A stretch of 6,613 nucleotides of DNA from NCBI GenBank assembly GCA_016765265.1, contig JAESQG010000292.1, positions 1-6,613 of the forward strand, given 5' to 3'. A program made the position numbers and the translations under genes. Positions 1-6,059 of the stretch are shown piece after piece; positions within the stretch are counted from its first letter, which is position 1, and each line of letters begins with the position of its first letter. A model generated the notes under the pieces. It was not told the DNA's origin. It made no database searches and saw only the letters and a program-made list of their open reading frames with translations. Origin of the DNA: Pseudomonadales bacterium (GTDB lineage: Bacteria; Pseudomonadota; Gammaproteobacteria; Pseudomonadales; DC-out160).

Positions 1-2
1 CG

Positions 3-71
3 ATTAAAAATCTTAAGTCTGATGAGGATTCCCGATTAGATCGAGCGCGAGCTGCCGGGGAGGTGATTTAA
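3..71 (+). CDS. Possible C-terminal end of an unidentified protein (5' end outside window)
   Basis: Reading from base 3 there are 22 sense codons and then TAA. They translate to a hydrophilic, charged tail that includes SDEDSRLDRARAAGEVI. This is the longest open + frame reaching the left edge, and the composition looks like a real protein C-terminus, but 22 codons can stay open by chance. If real, the gene converges on the chemotaxis receptor with only about 25 bases between the two stop codons. I see no clear terminator hairpin in that gap. I do not recognise the family and propose no function. Confidence 0.35.
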   Translation: MKNLKSDEDSRLDRARAAGEVI

Positions 72-96
72 ACCTAGCCCCATACCTAAACCCCTA

Positions 97-1968
97 TCAC
101 TTAAGCTTAAAGTAGGAGACCGAGTGTTTGAGTATACGCGCAATACTTAAAATTCCATCACTCTCGGTGGCCGCTTTGTTGGCAATGTCAGTATTCTCTA
201 AACCTACATCTCGCATTCTAACCACATTAGCATTGATATCTTCCACTACCGAGGCCTGCTCTTCGGCTGCGGTTGCGATCTGAATATTAACATCGTTCAT
301 CATTTGAATGGAATCCGCCACTGCATCAATCGTATCACCTGCCACATCTATTTGCTCTACGGCGGCTTCTGCACTGGCTCGACTGACAGTCATGCTCTCA
401 ACAGCCATGGTTGTTCCTTCCTGCAGGCGCCCTACTTTGTCGCGGATTTCTCCTGCTGACTCCTGTGTTCGAATCGCCAAAGAACGAACCTCATCGGCAA
501 CCACCGCAAAACCTCGCCCTGACTCTCCGGCTCTGGCCGCCTCAATCGCAGCATTCAATGCCAATAAATTGGTTTGTTCCGAGATAGACGTAATCACATC
601 CAGTATGGAGCTGATCTCACGGGACTCTTCATTGAGTCGCGTAATTAAATCTGCGGACTGAAGAATACTCTCAGCCAATTTATTAACCGTGTCAATGACA
701 TCATCTACGTTCTGTTTTCCTACTAGGGATTTCTCGAGTGAATCATGTGCCGAATCCGCAGCGGACGCCGTACTTCTCGCAATCTCAGCTACTGTGGAGG
801 TCATCTCATTCATGGCTGTCGCCACTTGTTCCATTTGTGCTTGTTGTATTTCAATACCATCCCTGTTTTTCATTGCGCTCTCGTGAAGGTTTTGCGCCGA
901 GTTATACACTAAATCGCTATTTTCACTGACCAGCCCAATATGTTTTGTCAGTATCCCGACAAAACCCTCCAAGGTATTGCTTAACTCATGGATTTCCCTA
1001 ATACCGTAGTCATTAATGGCTACGGTTAAATCTCCGGAAGCCGCAATGTCAAGCTCCGAAACAATATCTGCCGTTGGCTTAAACAATGTTTTCTGTAAAA
1101 GGAAATAGGAAAGACAAAGAAAAACTAAAGCTAATACCACAAAAACACTGAGAGTTAAATTCCGGGTTAATGCCATCTCCCCAATTAACACTTTATTATT
1201 GAACGCTGCCATCACCAACAATTGATTTACGCCTAATACGTTCTCTAAGAAATAGCCTGCCTTAACAAAGTCATCAGAATCTTCCGGCCAAGTCTCTGAT
1301 TGAAAACGTACGTTGCCATCCATATTTTGAATTTGAATGGCGCTCTCTAAGGGCCCCTCCACCGCGACTAAGTTATAAATAGGATCAACAATAATTTCCG
1401 CATACCCCTTTAGTCGGAGCCCACCTAAGGGTACGATCAAAGAGTAATGCGTGGCACCATTCCTCGTCCAAAGCAAATCCTCGAAAGTTAATTGATCACT
1501 GCCCTTTTTCGCTTCCAGTAACTTTTTCAAATCATCATTAAGTGGTCCATCCAGATCTTCGCGCCCCTCAGAGCTATTGAGGATTAATATAAATTTCTTG
1601 CTAAATAGTTTCAACTTTTCAATTTTAATCAAACCTGTGGTCTGAAAAATTTGATTAAAGGGGCTATCAATTTTATCCAACAATCCCGCTGAATTTTCAC
1701 CTGTCTTCAAATGTTTCTTAAACATTTTCCGAAGTGCCCTATCCGATTGAATATCGGATCCAAGCTCAGCAACAACTGACTTTAGTTTTTCAAAAGAGGT
1801 TCCAACGGTGACTTCGATAAAATTAGTGGAAACCCGTTCATTGGCAGATAAGGCTTGTTTCTTGTATACAGTTGAACCGAAAATTGCTGCAATGATCACA
1901 GCAAAAGCAAAGGCGACAATGATCCCTAGAACCATAACCTTCGCTGATATTGTAGAAATTTTAGGCAT
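97..1968 (-). CDS. Methyl-accepting chemotaxis protein with a large periplasmic sensor domain
   Basis: This is a transmembrane chemoreceptor that senses a ligand outside the inner membrane and controls CheA/CheW kinase signalling, probably to flagella or pili. The 623 residues show a short cytoplasmic N-terminus, TM1 at about 11-33, a periplasmic region at about 34-270, TM2 at about 271-291, a HAMP linker at about 293-345 and a helical signalling domain to the end. The hairpin tip at about 461-497 is almost textbook: [20 protein letters not shown], then [15 protein letters not shown]. Flanking helices contain likely methylation segments (around 378-395 and 565-580). The C-terminus ends FKLK with no NWETF-type CheR tether. 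The periplasmic region is of a size that could hold a double Cache or a helical sensor, but I cannot assign it. The ATG is preceded by only a weak GGA about 7 nt upstream. No che genes are adjacent, so this is an orphan receptor, and its ligand is unknown. Confidence 0.96.
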   Translation of the reverse strand: MPKISTISAKVMVLGIIVAFAFAVIIAAIFGSTVYKKQALSANERVSTNFIEVTVGTSFEKLKSVVAELGSDIQSDRALRKMFKKHLKTGENSAGLLDKIDSPFNQIFQTTGLIKIEKLKLFSKKFILILNSSEGREDLDGPLNDDLKKLLEAKKGSDQLTFEDLLWTRNGATHYSLIVPLGGLRLKGYAEIIVDPIYNLVAVEGPLESAIQIQNMDGNVRFQSETWPEDSDDFVKAGYFLENVLGVNQLLVMAAFNNKVLIGEMALTRNLTLSVFVVLALVFLCLSYFLLQKTLFKPTADIVSELDIAASGDLTVAINDYGIREIHELSNTLEGFVGILTKHIGLVSENSDLVYNSAQNLHESAMKNRDGIEIQQAQMEQVATAMNEMTSTVAEIARSTASAADSAHDSLEKSLVGKQNVDDVIDTVNKLAESILQSADLITRLNEESREISSILDVITSISEQTNLLALNAAIEAARAGESGRGFAVVADEVRSLAIRTQESAGEIRDKVGRLQEGTTMAVESMTVSRASAEAAVEQIDVAGDTIDAVADSIQMMNDVNIQIATAAEEQASVVEDINANVVRMRDVGLENTDIANKAATESDGILSIARILKHSVSYFKLK

Positions 1969-2145
1969 CGTCTATTCCACTACTACATGAAGAGAATTGA
2001 CGCGTGAGGCACTGATATGTAATGCTTTCCCTGTTACCAGCGACTAACTAGAGTAGCTATAAATTCACAAAAAACGTTATTTAATCGTGGTATTTGAATA
2101 AAAGTATAGGTTGCATTATCGTGATTGGAAAGTGCTTGCCAGTGG

Positions 2146-2226
2146 AGGTGAATTTAACCTAGATTCACCTAGATTAGGCCGTAATAGTAGCTGTTCTGGG
2201 CTAAACGAAAAACCGATTAGCCTAGG
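2146..2226. repeat. Cluster of short inverted and direct repeats
   Basis: AGGTGAAT (2146-2153) and ATTCACCT (2163-2170) form a perfect 8-bp inverted repeat with a 9-base loop. ACCTAGATT occurs twice with a 10-base period (2157-2165 and 2167-2175). TTAGGCC (2174-2180) pairs with GGGCTAA (2198-2204) with one mismatch, and GGCTAA (2199-2204) also pairs with TTAGCC (2217-2222), so the last two hairpins exclude each other. The cluster lies between the lipase 3' end and the likely MCP promoter. It could be an operator or a transcript structure. Such short repeats can also arise by chance in AT-rich spacers. Confidence 0.4.
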
Positions 2227-2245
2227 ATAATGGGGGGTTATTATT

Positions 2246-2276
2246 AAAAAAAGTCATCGATACTGAAACTCTATCG
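2246..2276 (-). terminator. Weak candidate terminator after the lipase gene
   Basis: On the - strand, just past the lipase stop codon, a CGATA/TATCG stem with a 9-base loop is followed four bases later by a run of seven T. The stem is only 5 bp and not GC-rich, so termination here would be inefficient. The position is right for the end of the lipase transcript. Confidence 0.3.
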
Positions 2277-2279
2277 GTG

Positions 2280-3329
2280 TTAAATACACTCCGGATCTCC
2301 GCCCGTGAGTACGGGTAATATGCACTTTAAGTACGTCGTGCTTTTAGTACCGTCAGTTCGCGTAACCGTATACGAGTTCAGCCCTATGTCCGGTGCATGT
2401 GACTCATTTGTCTTTAACCTACCCGTGATACCCCGTATTTTATAATCGAAGAGATGGGTTCTGATCCCTCTCGCACTTCTAGATAAAACAAGTCCGTCAT
2501 TGCTGCCCCATAGACGTAAAAAGTAGTATATCCATCGGTTTTTTGTTTTATTGAAATTAGAGTACGGTGCAGCACCGCCTATAAAATAATATTCCACTCC
2601 AGGGGCGCGGTCTTTTCGATTCAAGCGCCTAATATTACTGCTAGCAATATCACATATCGGTGCCTGCCCAACACTACAATCCAAGCCCAATTGCACTGCA
2701 AAATAAACCAAGATCCCGATGGGAAGGCCCTTGTGTGGGCTTCCTAAGGTAAAGATTTTCTCAACATTTTCTGCATAGGGCTGAAAATGTGCCTCATTCT
2801 CCAAGTAATAGCGACTCACTAACCCCCCTAGACTGGCGGCAATTATTGTTACCTTCCCCTCCGCATCGTAGCCACTGACCTCGGCAATTTGCTGGGCTAG
2901 GCATGCGCTATTCTCAACCATAGGTGAGGTGCCCACGACACCTGTAGTGTAATGAGCAAACCAGACATCAAACCCTAATTCATTAAGCCATATGGGCATC
3001 CCCTGGGCATCGGCATCAACCATGAACGGTTGTACTTGTGCGATATTAATTATCTTTCCATCATCATCTAGCTGAAGTTGCTGTATCCCCATTTCGCAAG
3101 TAAACCCTTTCCCGTCCTCACTTTCCCCACCTAGCTGAATAGAATCACCAAAGCCTCTAAAACCATGAACAAAGACCACAACTTGATTCCCGTTGATAGG
3201 TGAACCTAGGGCACTATCAGTGGTGGCAGTACTTGCACTGTGATTGCTATCAGTTGTGGAATAGGACGTCGTCGCGCAAAAGCTCGCACAAAGAAAAAAG
3301 AGACTGATCAAGAAGAACATATTATTCAT
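2280..3329 (-). CDS. Secreted lipase/esterase, alpha/beta-hydrolase fold
   Basis: This is a probable exported carboxylic-ester hydrolase of 349 residues. The N-terminus has a hydrophobic segment (about 4-19) without a proper lipobox, then a Ser/Thr-rich linker to about residue 45. The fold begins at NQVVVFVHG, with the oxyanion His55-Gly56. The proposed nucleophile is Ser166 in AASLGG, where most lipases have GHSxGG. The Ala at the first position recalls the AxSxG elbow of Bacillus lipases, while the usual His is also replaced by Ala. TLGSPHKG (194-201) is a typical lipase block, Asp278 in GSNDGL is the likely acid, and His311 in ESHAP is the likely catalytic His. Six cysteines in the mature part (78, 143, 218, 226, 336, 348) would allow disulfides and fit an envelope location. 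The start ATG lacks a clear Shine-Dalgarno site; an ATG three codons later is an alternative. It is paralogous to the gene at 6060. The substrate is unknown. Confidence 0.88.
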   Translation of the reverse strand: MNNMFFLISLFFLCASFCATTSYSTTDSNHSASTATTDSALGSPINGNQVVVFVHGFRGFGDSIQLGGESEDGKGFTCEMGIQQLQLDDDGKIINIAQVQPFMVDADAQGMPIWLNELGFDVWFAHYTTGVVGTSPMVENSACLAQQIAEVSGYDAEGKVTIIAASLGGLVSRYYLENEAHFQPYAENVEKIFTLGSPHKGLPIGILVYFAVQLGLDCSVGQAPICDIASSNIRRLNRKDRAPGVEYYFIGGAAPYSNFNKTKNRWIYYFLRLWGSNDGLVLSRSARGIRTHLFDYKIRGITGRLKTNESHAPDIGLNSYTVTRTDGTKSTTYLKCILPVLTGGDPECI

Positions 3330-3441
3330 AATTATTATTGACGCGTCGAGCCTAGCAAGACGTGTTTTTTAGAGATATTATCTAGGAGCAATACTAGCAT
3401 TTAAGCTAAACTTCAAATACTGTTCATTCATACAACTGAAA

Positions 3442-3490
3442 ATTGAAAACTAAAAAAGACCGCATGCTTCGGTCTTTTTTAGTTTTCAAT
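3442..3490 (-). terminator. Strong Rho-independent terminator of the serine hydrolase gene, symmetric
   Basis: The arms 3442-3462 and 3470-3490 are perfectly complementary over 21 bp, with a 7-base loop (CATGCTT). The top of the stem is GACCG/CGGTC, flanked by an A-run on one side and a T-run on the other, so it can end transcription in both directions. It lies 22 bases after the serine hydrolase stop codon. It therefore separates that gene from the lipase, which must use its own promoter between about 3330 and 3440. Confidence 0.92.
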
Positions 3491-3512
3491 CCTCTCTGTC
3501 TGCAATTCAGTC

Positions 3513-4727
3513 CTAGCCCATCGCCTTATAAACCAAGCGTTTAAACTCATGACTAAAGGGATGCCAAAATCCATAAGCTCTTTGGGTAAAAATCAAAGCG
3601 GCTACATTAGCCTTGGGCGCAATCCACGAATGAGTACCAGCCATGCCACCCCAATGATGCTCGCCAATGGCACTATCAGGTTCGCCATCAGCTGGTGCAT
3701 TCTTAATGGCAAAACCTAGGCCAAAAACCGTGTTGTTCATTTTCCAAAGAGGAAGTTTTACTTCTACTCCTTCTGACAGTTGATTAGTGCGCATCAGTTC
3801 CACAGACTCTTTCGCAATAATACGTTTCCCATTCCACTCGCCGCCATTAATAATCATTTGTATGAAGCTGGTGTAGTCCCCTATAGTCGTCACCAATCCG
3901 CCGCCCCCAGAATGAAATGTTTTGGGTTCCCGGATGTCGCCTATCATGATATCTGGACAAGGTTTTAACCCCGGAGCCATCGGGTCCTCCATATTAACCG
4001 GCGAATAATGAGTAGTAATCCGGTGATGGTTTTCCTTCTGTACAGAAAAATCAGTATCTACCATCTCTAATGGTTCAAATATTCGTTCCTTTAGAAAATC
4101 TATAAAACTCTTGCCAGACCAGATTTCCACCAGCCGAGCTAATACATCAATTGCAACACTGTACTGCCACTGTTTACCGGGTTGATAAATCAATGGCAAC
4201 TCAGCCAGCTTATCGATCATCCCTGTTAGATCGGATTCGCTGCCCATCACACGTTGCTTTACATAGGCCTTATCTGCTGGGTTGTTCATAAACAGACCGT
4301 AAGCAAAACCCGCTGAGTGGGTAAATAAATTGCGAATCGTGGCGGGGGTTTTCAGCTCCTCTGTGTCACTCAGTTCCTTAGCGCCTTTACGAAGTACCTT
4401 GAGGTCCTTGAACTGAGGAATATATTGCTCTACAAGATCATCTAATTGAAAAGCACCGTCATCATAAAGAATCATCGCCGCTGCCGAGGTAACAATTTTA
4501 GTATTGGAATACGCTCGAAATATAGCATCGTCAATCATAGGCTTTTTAGATTCTATATCCATATAACCCCAAGTTTTAAAATCAACGATATCGGTCCCTT
4601 CCATAATAACTGCGGAAAATCCGCTGACCAAATTGTTATCCACGTATTTCTGCATCGCTGCGTGAATTTCGCTAAAATCGTAATCGGATGATTTCACTTT
4701 TAGTGTCTTGATAATCACTTCCTCCAT
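3513..4727 (-). CDS. Serine hydrolase, beta-lactamase/transpeptidase-like fold (class C-related esterase family)
   Basis: This belongs to the beta-lactamase-related family (Pfam Beta-lactamase type), whose members include esterases, peptidases and class C enzymes. Counting from the ATG at 4727 (404 residues), Ser74-x-x-Lys77 (SNTK) is the catalytic SxxK, and Tyr189 in QYSV is the second-motif tyrosine. LFTHSAGFAYG, IFEPLEMVDT, FHSGGGGLV and WGGMAGTHSWIAP are typical family landmarks. A standard KTG triad is absent and the third-motif area reads GTHSW, so esterase or peptidase activity is more likely than true beta-lactam resistance. There is no signal peptide, so a cytoplasmic location is expected. 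The start is uncertain: a TTG six codons upstream (4745) is also open and has only a weak GAG as ribosome site. A perfect GGAGGAA lies just inside the gene (4725 to 4719). It is divergent from the phosphoesterase and ends in its own terminator. Its substrate cannot be inferred. Confidence 0.9.
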   Translation of the reverse strand: MEEVIIKTLKVKSSDYDFSEIHAAMQKYVDNNLVSGFSAVIMEGTDIVDFKTWGYMDIESKKPMIDDAIFRAYSNTKIVTSAAAMILYDDGAFQLDDLVEQYIPQFKDLKVLRKGAKELSDTEELKTPATIRNLFTHSAGFAYGLFMNNPADKAYVKQRVMGSESDLTGMIDKLAELPLIYQPGKQWQYSVAIDVLARLVEIWSGKSFIDFLKERIFEPLEMVDTDFSVQKENHHRITTHYSPVNMEDPMAPGLKPCPDIMIGDIREPKTFHSGGGGLVTTIGDYTSFIQMIINGGEWNGKRIIAKESVELMRTNQLSEGVEVKLPLWKMNNTVFGLGFAIKNAPADGEPDSAIGEHHWGGMAGTHSWIAPKANVAALIFTQRAYGFWHPFSHEFKRLVYKAMG

Positions 4728-4975
4728 GCAAGTTAGGCTATTCAATACGCCACTCTACCACAGAAACTACAGTTTAAAAGAGGACGATCACTGCCACAGT
4801 ATGGCTAGGCTGTAAGGCTGTAAAGTGATTCAACAGAGTCCATCGCACTCAAAATTTATGCGCATTTTGCTGTGCATAAGCACCACCGATACCGCATCAC
4901 TCATAGAGCTCTGTGTTACAGTGAAACGTATCGAGACAATATCAGCCACACCAAAGTCAAGCAGGGAGACATTTA
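4728..4975. promoter_or_regulatory. Divergent promoter region between serine hydrolase and phosphoesterase
   Basis: These roughly 230-250 bases must hold promoters for both flanking genes, which point away from each other. I found no strong -35/-10 pair on either strand. Visible motifs are a tandem AGGCTGTA (4807-4814 and 4815-4822), enclosed by an ATCACT/AGTGAT inverted repeat (4787-4792 and 4824-4829). TTATGC/GCATAA (4856-4861 and 4874-4879) includes the palindrome ATGCGCAT (4858-4865). A second palindrome is AGAGCTCT (4905-4912). Any of these could be a regulator site, but none matches a binding site I can name. Confidence 0.45.
4963..4968 (+). promoter_or_regulatory. Ribosome binding site of the phosphoesterase gene
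   Basis: AGGGAG lies 7 bases before the ATG at 4976. This is the clearest Shine-Dalgarno match in the window and fixes the start of the metallophosphoesterase. It also argues against the competing + frame that runs across this point. Confidence 0.8.
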
Positions 4976-5878
4976 ATGTCAAAGATAGCCATAATTGGCG
5001 ATGTCCATTCCTTTTGGAATGATTTTGATATCCAGTATTTTAATAATTCCGATTATGATTACCTGCTGTTCACTGGAGATTTGCCTCGTTTTTTCGGCGG
5101 CGTTTCCGATGCAAAAAAATTAGCCGCTTTGTCTAAACCTGCTTTTGTGATTCCGGGTAATCATGATGGCAGTAACGTTAAACAGTTTGTGGCTGAATTA
5201 AGGAATAAAACATTTTTGAGTCAGATATTCAGTCGGGGCCAAGGGGCGATGATGCAATCCTTTAATGATGCCTTAGGTAAGGTGACCCTCACAGGATTCA
5301 GCGCACATCCCCTTCCTCTTTTTGATCCCGACGTAGGTCTTATCGCTGCGAGGCCGCACTCTATGGGGGGGAATCGCCTGTACTTTCAACCTTATCTCAA
5401 ACGACAGTTTCAAGTGTCCTCTATTGATGAGTCCACCAAGCGGCTCAAGCAACTGGTAGATCAATCTCCACGACATATTATCTTTTTGGCACATAACGGG
5501 CCTAGAGGTTTGGGAAATAACGCTACTGATATTTGGGGATGTGATTTTAATCCGAGCTACGGCGATTTTGGTGATGAAGATTTACAAGCTGCAGTGGAAT
5601 ATGCTGAACAACAAGGCAAACGAGTATTAGCGGTTATTGCAGGCCATATGCATCAACGAGTTAAAAAAACCAGACTGCGACGACAGTGGTTTGTTTTGGA
5701 AAACGACACGGCCTATATCAATGCCGCTCATGTACCCCGAATTTTCAACAAAGAAGACAAAAAGTGGCACCACCATATCTCCCTTCAATGGGAAAACGAA
5801 ATATTGAGTGTCTCAGAAATTTTGCTGACACCGCAAGGTGATGTACAAACACAGGCAGCAGAATTGGCCACTAGCTGA
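4976..5878 (+). CDS. Calcineurin-like metallophosphoesterase
   Basis: This is a 300-residue cytoplasmic enzyme with the complete binuclear-metal site of the calcineurin-like phosphoesterase family. The motifs are Asp9-x-His11 in GDVH, Asp35 in TGDLP, Asn62-His63 in PGNHD, His173 in LAHNG, and His224/His226 in GHMH. The arrangement of HNGPRGLG, then GDFGDEDL, GHMHQRV, YINAAHVPRI and a late HHH resembles, from memory, the TIGR04168 group of metallophosphoesterases known mainly from cyanobacteria and plants. The family match was not tested by search. Such proteins hydrolyse phosphomonoesters or phosphodiesters, and the substrate here is unknown. There is no signal peptide or membrane segment. 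The start is set by AGGGAG 7 bases upstream. The gene runs divergently from the serine hydrolase and is followed after 181 bases by the lipoprotein lipase. The region after the stop has no clear terminator hairpin, although a bare T-run occurs at about 5944-5950. Confidence 0.93.
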   Translation: MSKIAIIGDVHSFWNDFDIQYFNNSDYDYLLFTGDLPRFFGGVSDAKKLAALSKPAFVIPGNHDGSNVKQFVAELRNKTFLSQIFSRGQGAMMQSFNDALGKVTLTGFSAHPLPLFDPDVGLIAARPHSMGGNRLYFQPYLKRQFQVSSIDESTKRLKQLVDQSPRHIIFLAHNGPRGLGNNATDIWGCDFNPSYGDFGDEDLQAAVEYAEQQGKRVLAVIAGHMHQRVKKTRLRRQWFVLENDTAYINAAHVPRIFNKEDKKWHHHISLQWENEILSVSEILLTPQGDVQTQAAELATS

Positions 5879-5917
5879 ATACGCAGCGACTAGTCCTGAA
5901 TTAACTGCACCCGTCCT

Positions 5918-5977
5918 ATTCCAAACATCAGCCTAATTATCCCTTTTTTTGATCGAGAAGTGACTTAAGTTTGGAAT
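5918..5977. repeat. 9-bp inverted repeat with a 42-base spacer
   Basis: ATTCCAAAC (5918-5926) and GTTTGGAAT (5969-5977) are exact reverse complements. The spacer holds a run of T (about 5944-5950). It lies between the phosphoesterase stop and the lipoprotein-lipase promoter. The spacer is long for a terminator stem. It could be a paired regulator site or chance. Confidence 0.4.
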
Positions 5978-6001
5978 TAGATTAGACTGACTTACTCTAA
6001 C

Positions 6002-6019
6002 GTGGCAATCGATTACCAC
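6002..6019. promoter_or_regulatory. Operator-like 18-bp near-palindrome upstream of the lipoprotein lipase
   Basis: GTGGCAATCGATTACCAC is self-complementary in 8 of 9 base pairs, with only the C/A pair mismatched. The centre is AATCGATT. It covers the place where a -35 box would sit for the perfect -10 at 6029. A central CG step within a symmetric site of this size is typical of LacI/GalR-family operators, which is an inference only. No matching regulator gene is in the window. Confidence 0.5.
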
Positions 6020-6028
6020 TCTGCCCAT

Positions 6029-6034
6029 TATAAT
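6029..6034 (+). promoter_or_regulatory. Candidate -10 box for the lipoprotein lipase
   Basis: TATAAT matches the sigma-70 -10 consensus exactly and would start a transcript near 6041, about 19 bases before the ATG at 6060. At 17 bases upstream the -35 position reads CAATCG, a poor match, so the promoter may need an activator or be weak. The surrounding sequence is an ATA/ATT-rich run, so a chance match is possible. Confidence 0.5.
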
Positions 6035-6059
6035 AATAATCAGTATGTTAGGTGTAGTC

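Larger units (their letters stand above)
1969..2279. other. Non-coding gap upstream of the MCP and downstream of the lipase
   Basis: This 311-base stretch holds no convincing ORF. It should contain the MCP promoter on the - strand. The best guess is TATACT (2108 down to 2103) with a poor TTTCCA (2132 to 2127) at an 18-base spacing, which is weak evidence. I looked for a flagellar sigma-28 promoter and did not find one. The part from 2146 to 2226 is dense in small inverted and direct repeats (listed separately). Next to the lipase stop, a 5-bp stem (2258-2262 with 2272-2276) followed on the - strand by seven T (2252 to 2246) could be a weak lipase terminator. Confidence 0.5.

Noticed and set aside
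308..929. Three + strand open frames inside the MCP gene (308-661, 689-886, 738-929).
   Set aside because: They lie opposite the highly conserved MCP signalling domain, have no ribosome sites and give low-complexity Ser/Ala-rich peptides.
1808..1990. A 60-codon + strand frame across the MCP start.
   Set aside because: It is antisense to the MCP TM1 region and has no ribosome site or recognisable protein features.
2112..2132. Possible sigma-28 flagellar promoter for the MCP (CACGATAA on the - strand).
   Set aside because: The partner TAAA box is about 29 bases away instead of about 15, so the match fails.
1996..3346. The 10-mer ATTGACGCGT occurs upstream of both the MCP (1996-2005) and the lipase (3337-3346).
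   Set aside because: Tens of shared 10-mers are expected by chance in a window of this size, and the distances to the two start codons differ.
3780..4691. + strand frames opposite the serine hydrolase (3780-3968 and 4446-4691).
   Set aside because: The opposite strand encodes a full family landmark set (SxxK, YSV, HSGGGG), so these are shadows.
4825..5022. A 65-codon + strand frame running into the phosphoesterase start.
   Set aside because: It overlaps the phosphoesterase by 47 bases, has no ribosome site and covers the needed promoter region. The AGGGAG at 4963 serves the 4976 start.
5273..5494. A - strand frame inside the phosphoesterase gene.
   Set aside because: It is antisense to a gene with an intact metal site and has no supporting signals.
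5867..5896. A small hairpin over the phosphoesterase stop codon (GCTG/CAGC with outer ACTA/TAGT pairs).
   Set aside because: It has a 3-base bulge, a short stem and no T-run after it, so it is not a credible terminator.
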